DNA of 36,614 nucleotides from Nitrospirota bacterium (lineage in GTDB: Bacteria; Nitrospirota; Thermodesulfovibrionia; UBA6902), in the NCBI GenBank assembly GCA_016234115.1, contig JACRHD010000016.1, positions 1-36,614 on the forward strand. The letters are read 5' to 3'. The first letter of the stretch is position 1. Each line of letters begins with the position of its first letter. Below, one piece after another: positions 32,024-36,614 of the stretch. A program made the position numbers and the translations under genes. Below the pieces are notes generated by a model, which was not told the origin of the DNA, did not search any database, and saw only the letters and a list, made by a program, of their open reading frames with translations.

Positions 32024-33187
32024 TCAAATGCCTGCTCGCGAGGTCGCGCTGTTTTCTGTAAGGATGTTTGCGCCGAGTGTTCTTTCATACCGGGTGAACG
32101 CATCAATGTATCTTGCGATGTAATCGGCCATGTTCAACCTGTTGTCCGTCAAGACGCGGTCTGCAAGCCTGGATAAATATTCAAGATAAAAAAGCCTGCG
32201 GTAAGTCCCGGTCTGGGACGATAAGCCGTCTGAAATACCGGGCGGTCCGGAAGATAATCCCGACAGGAAACGGGGAAGCGCCTCGGCGATTTCGGCAGCC
32301 ACCTGTGTCACGGGAAGTTTGCCGCAGGGCGCCCTGTAAAAAAAGTAACTGAAAAAATCGAACAGCAGGCTTCGGGGGCCGGCCGTTTCCCAGTCTACAA
32401 GCCGTATTCCATGCTTTGTATTCAATATGTTTGCCGGGCAGAAATCGCCGTGCGTGAATACAAGCCGGACAGGCAGGTCCGGCCCATTCTTTAACCACCC
32501 GATAATAACATCCGCAAAACTATCGACTTCAGGAAATGGTCTTTTCCTGGCGAATCTGTTGATGTCCAGCCTTGCCCTGAGCTCCTCTATGTATGCCCGG
32601 AGGTCTTTCATTATCGGTTGTCGAAACGATATGAGTCTTTTTATGCAGGGCGCGGCCTCATGAAAAAACACGCTTAAAAAGACCCCGGAGTCAGCGGACC
32701 TGTGTAAAGAAGCAACAGTGCCTCTTACATAATCTTCTTCGTACCATCTCTCGTCGGAATTCGACTTCCTCAGAGAGGGCGCAAAGTCAATACGGGATAT
32801 GTCTCTCAGACGGTCTATTTCGCTGATGACACTCAGGATATTTACGTCATGATCGAAAATCTTTGTCACCGTGCCTCTGTAAAAGTTGAATATTTTATGT
32901 CCCCTGTGAACAGGCGCCGAGAGCTGCCCGTAAAAAGGCAATTCCACAAGTTCGGCGTCCGGCAATTTGGTCCGGCTTTGCATAAAACGGATGAGGGTCT
33001 TCAAATTACTCCTGAAGCGCCCCCGATAATATCTCAAGTTGCGCTTCTGATAATTACGTTTGAGCCAGGGCTTGATGGCCAGCAGATCATCCCCTCTGAA
33101 AAAGAGTATCCAGGCCAGGACCGCGGGATTTTGCCGGAGACAGAAATAGTAATCGCCGATGTTCACATACTTGTAGAGTCGCGCCAT
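32024..33187 (-). CDS. Aminoglycoside phosphotransferase-like kinase
   Basis: This 387-residue protein carries the APH/choline-kinase catalytic motif FTHGDFCPANIL at 244-255 (Asp248, Asn253), and the Mg-binding LVDWE motif at 263-267. Kinases of this kind phosphorylate small hydroxylated substrates; in polysaccharide loci they may phosphorylate sugars, choline or heptose. The N-terminal lobe is less conserved. It is the first gene of the minus-strand polysaccharide locus in this window; a 100-base gap with a long palindrome separates it from the surface-protein genes. No resistance role is implied. The natural substrate is unknown. Confidence 0.82.
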   Translation of the reverse strand: MARLYKYVNIGDYYFCLRQNPAVLAWILFFRGDDLLAIKPWLKRNYQKRNLRYYRGRFRSNLKTLIRFMQSRTKLPDAELVELPFYGQLSAPVHRGHKIFNFYRGTVTKIFDHDVNILSVISEIDRLRDISRIDFAPSLRKSNSDERWYEEDYVRGTVASLHRSADSGVFLSVFFHEAAPCIKRLISFRQPIMKDLRAYIEELRARLDINRFARKRPFPEVDSFADVIIGWLKNGPDLPVRLVFTHGDFCPANILNTKHGIRLVDWETAGPRSLLFDFFSYFFYRAPCGKLPVTQVAAEIAEALPRFLSGLSSGPPGISDGLSSQTGTYRRLFYLEYLSRLADRVLTDNRLNMADYIARYIDAFTRYERTLGANILTENSATSRAGI

Positions 33188-33247
33188 TTGATATCAGTGC
33201 CCGGTCTTTTCCCTGACCCTCGCCTTCATCGGAGCAAAGGTCGCGCT

Positions 33248-33275
33248 GCAGGGGCGAACGGCCGTTCGCCCCTGC
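33248..33275. terminator. 28-base perfect palindrome downstream of surface-protein gene
   Basis: The 28 bases are exactly their own reverse complement (arms GCAGGGGCGAACGG and its complement). They lie 13 bases past the stop codon of the surface protein ending at 33288. There is no good T-tract on the minus strand and only a short TTTT on the plus strand, so it could be a hairpin terminator, an mRNA-stabilising structure or an intergenic palindromic repeat. Similar GGGGCGAAC palindromes occur as dispersed repeats in other bacteria, a remark from memory. Confidence 0.5.
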
Positions 33276-33287
33276 CTGTTTTGTCCG

Positions 33288-34919
33288 TCACTTCCTCCGC
33301 CTTAACAGGACCAGTCCGCCTGCAAGCAGCACGCCGGCCGGCAGGTACGGATACTTGATCGAGTACACGACAGGCGTCAGCGCCGTCCTTGTCGCCGCTC
33401 TCAGCGACTCATGCCGCGCGATGTAACCGGCCATCGGCGGAGACCACCTGTAGTAGATATTCATCACAAACCATTTACCCGGCGGGTTTGTCAGGAGAAA
33501 CTTGTCCCTGAACTTCCTCAATACCGTCACTTCATCCGACAGATAGCTTCCGTAGGCAGCGGTGGCTATGAAGCATCCGCCCCCGCCTCCTTTATCTCCC
33601 TCGCCGGCTGCGACAGGGCCATCAGAAGGGGCCGCGGCGGGCGGGACCGGTGTTACTACCCCGCCCGGATCGACGATTACGCCGTTGACTGTCCCGTCCG
33701 CGTCGCCGCCGCCTCCGTCAGTCAGGGTCAGGGTCACGGTGTTGCCGTTGATTGACGCGCCGCCGAAAATATGCCAGCCGTTGTCGTCCACTTTATAATA
33801 TTCGGACCCCTCGGGCAGGGTTTCCGGGTACGTGATCTTTACAACAGCGGTAGTATCGCCGGGTCCGAGGTTGACCATGAAGGTCACGAGGCCGTATTTG
33901 CACTGGTATTGATCATATCCGGGTCTCCCGGCGCTACTCAGGAAGGGATCGTCGTCATCCATCGACTGAACGTTGGTAAGGGTTATCAGCGGGTTTGACG
34001 CATCAGTGGCGTCAATCGTGATCCTGCCGTTTCCAGTGGACGAATTCGGGGAGGCCTTTGACGGGCTGTTGTCTACATCCTCGTCCTCGTCCACTACACA
34101 GTCTCCGTCCGTATCGTCTTTGGCGATCCCGGACCCTCTTAACGTGATTGTTAAAGGCGCGACATCAAAAAAGGCGACCGGCAGGTTCGTGGTTTTTACC
34201 CCCTCTCCGATTGTTTGCAGATTTTCATCAAGCTGCGGATCCGGGCTGAAGGCCAGCTCTATCGTACACGGCTGGTCCGTATTGAGGACCTGGGGGCAGT
34301 CGTCCCGGACTACCGTGAACTGTGAAGAGCCGATAGGCCCCGCCGGGACCAGGTCTCTGTTGATGCCTGTCTTCCCCGCGTTTGAGATCGTTATATTACC
34401 GGACCTTGACTGCCCCACAGGTACGCATCCAAAATCTATTTTGCCGGGACTTATCACAACACGACGGCAGTCAGGGTCCGAGGGACCGCTGATCAGGGTA
34501 TCTCCGGCTACCGGTGCAGCGGTGTTCTGCAAATTATTTGCAGGGTCGTTGTACTTCAGTTCTCCGGAGAACATGGACGCGCCGCAAACAGGAGAATCCG
34601 CCCATATGGTTATTGTCTGATCTTTTACATCACCCGCAAACTTCGTAAATAACCATTTTATGGTCTGCCCGTCTTCCACACTGATTGCAGGCACCGCCGT
34701 CGGATTACTCCATCCCGCCGGCAAAGTTTCGACAACGGTCAGACCGTTAGGAACATCGGCCTCATCAACATTGATTGAGATCGTATACTGCACCCGCTGA
34801 CCCGCTGTGTGATCGGCGGGCAAAACTCTTTCTCCCGTCACCGTCTGTGCCAGTGTCATGCCGGCGCAGACCGTCAACATTACCGGCATGAGAAATAATA
34901 TCCTGAATACCTTTCCCAC
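33288..34919 (-). CDS. Surface protein with DUF11-like, anchor-D/U and CFI-box C-terminus
   Basis: Start is GTG at 34919, with AAGGAGG eight bases upstream (34928-34934), giving 543 residues; a longer frame to 35123 would overlap the upstream gene. A signal peptide covers about 1-25. Residues about 30-140 form a DUF11-like adhesin domain ([15 protein letters not shown]). Residues about 155-265 match an Ig-like choice-of-anchor D domain ([18 protein letters not shown] ... ITLRGSGI). [15 protein letters not shown] at 269-283 resembles a Ca-binding thrombospondin-3 loop. Residues about 340-420 match choice-of-anchor U ([26 protein letters not shown]). After a Pro-rich linker comes [10 protein letters not shown] (449-458), the CFI-box, then SPP and a final hydrophobic helix with RRRK. 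This is a sorted, probably anchored cell-surface protein. The sorting enzyme is not visible. Confidence 0.78.
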   Translation of the reverse strand: MGKVFRILFLMPVMLTVCAGMTLAQTVTGERVLPADHTAGQRVQYTISINVDEADVPNGLTVVETLPAGWSNPTAVPAISVEDGQTIKWLFTKFAGDVKDQTITIWADSPVCGASMFSGELKYNDPANNLQNTAAPVAGDTLISGPSDPDCRRVVISPGKIDFGCVPVGQSRSGNITISNAGKTGINRDLVPAGPIGSSQFTVVRDDCPQVLNTDQPCTIELAFSPDPQLDENLQTIGEGVKTTNLPVAFFDVAPLTITLRGSGIAKDDTDGDCVVDEDEDVDNSPSKASPNSSTGNGRITIDATDASNPLITLTNVQSMDDDDPFLSSAGRPGYDQYQCKYGLVTFMVNLGPGDTTAVVKITYPETLPEGSEYYKVDDNGWHIFGGASINGNTVTLTLTDGGGGDADGTVNGVIVDPGGVVTPVPPAAAPSDGPVAAGEGDKGGGGGCFIATAAYGSYLSDEVTVLRKFRDKFLLTNPPGKWFVMNIYYRWSPPMAGYIARHESLRAATRTALTPVVYSIKYPYLPAGVLLAGGLVLLRRRK

Positions 34920-34927
34920 GTTATGTC

Positions 34928-34934
34928 CCTCCTT
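34928..34934 (-). promoter_or_regulatory. Ribosome-binding site for the GTG start at 34919
   Basis: AAGGAGG lies eight bases upstream of GTG at 34919. Its near-perfect match decides the start in favour of the short form, which begins directly with a signal peptide. Confidence 0.8.
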
Positions 34935-34960
34935 TTTGTTGTTTGGTTGTGAACCTGTAA

Positions 34961-35887
34961 TTAAACGCCGCCGACATAATCTATCTGCATGGTCACGCGC
35001 TGCCCGTTTGCGCTGTTGTATAAATAGTTTCCGTGGAAAGCCGCTTCCGCCTCCGCCGCTTCCTTCTTTACAACCCTGTAGCCGATCTCCGTGCTCCTGA
35101 TATCGCCTCCCATCAGCAGCCATTTGATCTCTCCGGTGGAGCGATCATAATTCCTGTATGGCAGCGTGCTCTCACTTACTTCCCACCCCTTTGGAATGTA
35201 TTCCTTTACAATGAGCCCGTTCGGCCTGACGCCGCCGAGGGATATGGAAAGGGTGACCTTTATTTCTCCGCTGCCGCCGTCTTCGGACAGGCTGCGCGAC
35301 ACCGAGACGCTCTGGAAAGACGGACCGTCTTGCTGCCCGCTTTCCGGGACAGCCCCGGGTACGGGCGTCTCATCGCCACTGCGGCCTTCACCGGCCCGGC
35401 CCGGTGAAGGACCAGTGTCTCCTAACTGATGACGCGGGTCAGGGCGGCTTGCAAAGACGGAATTTTCCGGGACACGGCCGTTGTCCCTGCCCGGCATTGG
35501 ACCCTGTCCTGCCGAAGCGGTGTTCCACCTCTGTTCTGCATCTTTATTCTGCTGCGCAGGAACAGCCTCCCCTCTGTCTTCAGGCGAAGGATATGTTGAT
35601 GTCCCTTCGCCGGTTACATGGAGTAAGGACGCCGTCTTCGCCCTGAATTCCTGTACCGTCTTTTCAGGCGCAGACAAATTCAATGATGGATGGTTGACGT
35701 TTTTTGCTTCCGGATTATTTGCGCCGGTCATTTTAGTTGCAGAAGCCAACACAATTCCCTGTTTCCCCCCCGTTCGCATCACAGGTTGCTCAGGGTCGGG
35801 GGCCGTAAGATACATAAGGACTGCCGCTGCCGTCATGCATATCGCTGCGATTGTGATGATTATGATCAGCATTTTCTCTTTTTTCAT
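34961..35887 (-). CDS. Membrane-anchored protein with DUF11-like C-terminal domain
   Basis: This 308-residue protein starts at the ATG at 35887, with AAGGAGG nine bases upstream (35897-35903); the in-frame ATG at 35896 touches the ribosome site and is unlikely. One membrane helix covers about residues 5-28. Residues about 35-190 form a Ser/Pro/Gly/Asp-rich linker of low complexity. The C-terminal part (about 190-308) is a DUF11-like domain ([52 protein letters not shown]). This domain is homologous in pattern to the N-terminal domain of the next gene's product, 41 bases downstream. It probably presents the domain outside the membrane, perhaps for contact with the partner. Function is not known. 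Confidence 0.65.
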   Translation of the reverse strand: MKKEKMLIIIITIAAICMTAAAVLMYLTAPDPEQPVMRTGGKQGIVLASATKMTGANNPEAKNVNHPSLNLSAPEKTVQEFRAKTASLLHVTGEGTSTYPSPEDRGEAVPAQQNKDAEQRWNTASAGQGPMPGRDNGRVPENSVFASRPDPRHQLGDTGPSPGRAGEGRSGDETPVPGAVPESGQQDGPSFQSVSVSRSLSEDGGSGEIKVTLSISLGGVRPNGLIVKEYIPKGWEVSESTLPYRNYDRSTGEIKWLLMGGDIRSTEIGYRVVKKEAAEAEAAFHGNYLYNSANGQRVTMQIDYVGGV

Positions 35888-35896
35888 TAAAATCAT

Positions 35897-35903
35897 CCTC
35901 CTT
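35897..35903 (-). promoter_or_regulatory. Ribosome-binding site for the ATG at 35887
   Basis: AAGGAGG, nine bases before ATG at 35887, decides the start. The alternative ATG at 35896 begins immediately next to this sequence. A short GC-rich hairpin (35909-35922, CAGGCC/GGCCTG) lies just upstream and could affect ribosome access. Confidence 0.7.
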
Positions 35904-35982
35904 TTACTCAGGCCGGGGCCTGCGGTTTTTCCACATGCAATTTGTTAAGCACTGTTTCCGGACGGGGGTTTGAGACCCGCCC

Positions 35983-36614
35983 TTACATACATCCTGTCTT
36001 ATACCTGTTGGACGCCTCGTCCCACTGATAACACCCCGCCACCCAGTAGTCGATGAGGTCAAGCAGCGCAAAATCATCCATTTTACCGACCGACCATATG
36101 TCTATGGCATCGAGCAATTCAAAGTCTCCGATGATCCAGTCGCCGTTCCTGTCATAATTGTCGTTGTTGGTCACCGAGACGTCCGGGCCGTCCAGATTGG
36201 TGTAGTTAGCGTCCTCGCTAATCGCCGCTGTCAGTATCGTGTAAGGGACGTTCCCATCGACTTCGTCGTCGGCCTCTCCTTTTACCGTAACGATCTGAGG
36301 CAGGTTCCAGTTTGCCGCCGTGAATGTCAGGCTCACAGGTGATACCGTGCCTTCGGTTGTGTCAGTGCTGCTGAGGGCAATCGTCACATCCGCCGCAGGC
36401 TCGCTGGTCAGCGCTACTGTAAATGTCGCCGTGACTCCTGTCTCTTCAGTCTCAAGCCCGCTCAGCGGCGATACCGTTATGCCGGCCACGTCATTGTCGT
36501 TGTTGGTCACCTGGACGTCCTGGGCATTCAGATTGTTGTAGTTCGAGTCTTCGCTGGTTGCAGACGACGTCAGTATCGTGTAGGCGATGTCTCCATCATC
36601 CGTGTAATCGTCCA
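35983..36614 (-). CDS. Calx-beta-repeat surface protein with dockerin-like tail (5' end cut by window)
   Basis: The open frame continues to the window edge at 36614, so the true N-terminus is missing. A repeat unit of 112 residues (336 bases, GTCGTTGTTGGTCAC blocks at 36160 and 36496) contains VTNNDND, GVTATFTVALTS and EVDGNVPYTILTAA. These are characteristic of Calx-beta-like extracellular domains. The C-terminus has two copies of an EF-hand/dockerin-like helix pair: RNGDWIIGDFELLDAIDIW and MDDFALLDLIDYWVAG. This is consistent with a large secreted adhesin whose tail mediates attachment or calcium-dependent binding. No transmembrane or classical sorting sequence is visible at the C-terminus. 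Confidence 0.8.
   Translation of the reverse strand, partial: DDYTDDGDIAYTILTSSATSEDSNYNNLNAQDVQVTNNDNDVAGITVSPLSGLETEETGVTATFTVALTSEPAADVTIALSSTDTTEGTVSPVSLTFTAANWNLPQIVTVKGEADDEVDGNVPYTILTAAISEDANYTNLDGPDVSVTNNDNYDRNGDWIIGDFELLDAIDIWSVGKMDDFALLDLIDYWVAGCYQWDEASNRYKTGCM

Noticed and set aside
33411-34620. Long plus-strand open frames opposite the surface protein gene
   Set aside because: The minus strand has a signal peptide, several recognised domains and a CFI-box; the plus-strand frames are shadows of it.
34920-35123. N-terminal extension of the CFI-box surface protein
   Set aside because: The extension overlaps the upstream gene, and the GTG at 34919 has a near-perfect ribosome site and a signal peptide directly after it.
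35705-35725. Match to the CCGGATTATTTGCG sequence seen at 14436
   Set aside because: It lies inside a coding region, encodes the normal linker of the protein and lacks the inverted partner, so it is probably coincidence.
35909-35982. GC-rich imperfect hairpins between the last two genes
   Set aside because: Stems are short or mismatched and no T-tract follows on the minus strand, so a terminator call is not supported.

Overview
The window looks like part of a bacterial chromosome from a Gram-negative, probably environmental lineage. The secreted protein domains (CFI-box C-terminus, choice-of-anchor domains, Calx-beta repeats, dockerin-like tail) and the set of polysaccharide enzymes recall Nitrospirota or Desulfobacterota. 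That placement is an impression from domain style, not a measurement. I see no rRNA, tRNA, CRISPR array or intact insertion sequence.

Layout. (1) Bases 1-1963 hold a + strand type II toxin-antitoxin pair (AbrB/MazE-like antitoxin, PIN toxin) with a good promoter and a hairpin terminator. Around it is non-coding DNA with degenerate repeats and a possible glycosyltransferase remnant. (2) 1964-4207 (minus) encodes a large secreted protein with thrombospondin-like and CBM9-like parts. It has a very strong terminator and a CRP/FNR-type promoter candidate. (3) 4412-33187 is about 29 kb of minus-strand genes forming an exopolysaccharide, capsule or O-antigen locus. It contains a phosphoglycosyl transferase, seven glycosyltransferases, an O-antigen-ligase/polymerase-type membrane protein, a sugar aminotransferase, an N-formyltransferase, two polysaccharide deacetylase-fold proteins, three FemAB/GNAT-like proteins, an ATP-grasp ligase, a PaaK/CapK-type adenylating enzyme, an asparagine synthetase and a diverged asparagine synthetase-like partner. 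It also has two unrelated sulfotransferases, a five-bladed propeller protein, a dimethylformamidase-like membrane protein and an APH-type kinase. (4) 33288-36614 (minus) encodes three surface or secreted proteins, one of them cut by the window edge.

How the genes may work together. The phosphoglycosyl transferase would load the first sugar phosphate on a lipid carrier, the glycosyltransferases would extend it, and the ligase/polymerase would join or transfer repeat units. The aminotransferase and formyltransferase suggest an N-formylated amino sugar. Deacetylases, sulfotransferases and the many amide- or ester-forming enzymes suggest a heavily decorated, probably sulfated and N-acylated polymer. 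Several members (DUF3473-type deacetylase, FemAB-like protein, asparagine-synthetase-type amidotransferase, adenylating ligase) match the enzyme kinds that accompany exosortase A/PEP-CTERM loci, but no exosortase is visible here. No flippase, Wzz/Wza export system or PAPS-forming genes are visible either, so the locus probably continues outside the window or depends on genes elsewhere.

The most unusual points are the tandem AsnB plus AsnB-like pair in a tightly coupled seven-gene block with two sulfotransferases (22994-30960), the pairing of a formyltransferase with a formamidase-like protein, an intergenic inverted-repeat element that supplies the last codons of a deacetylase gene, and a FemAB-like tandem duplication.
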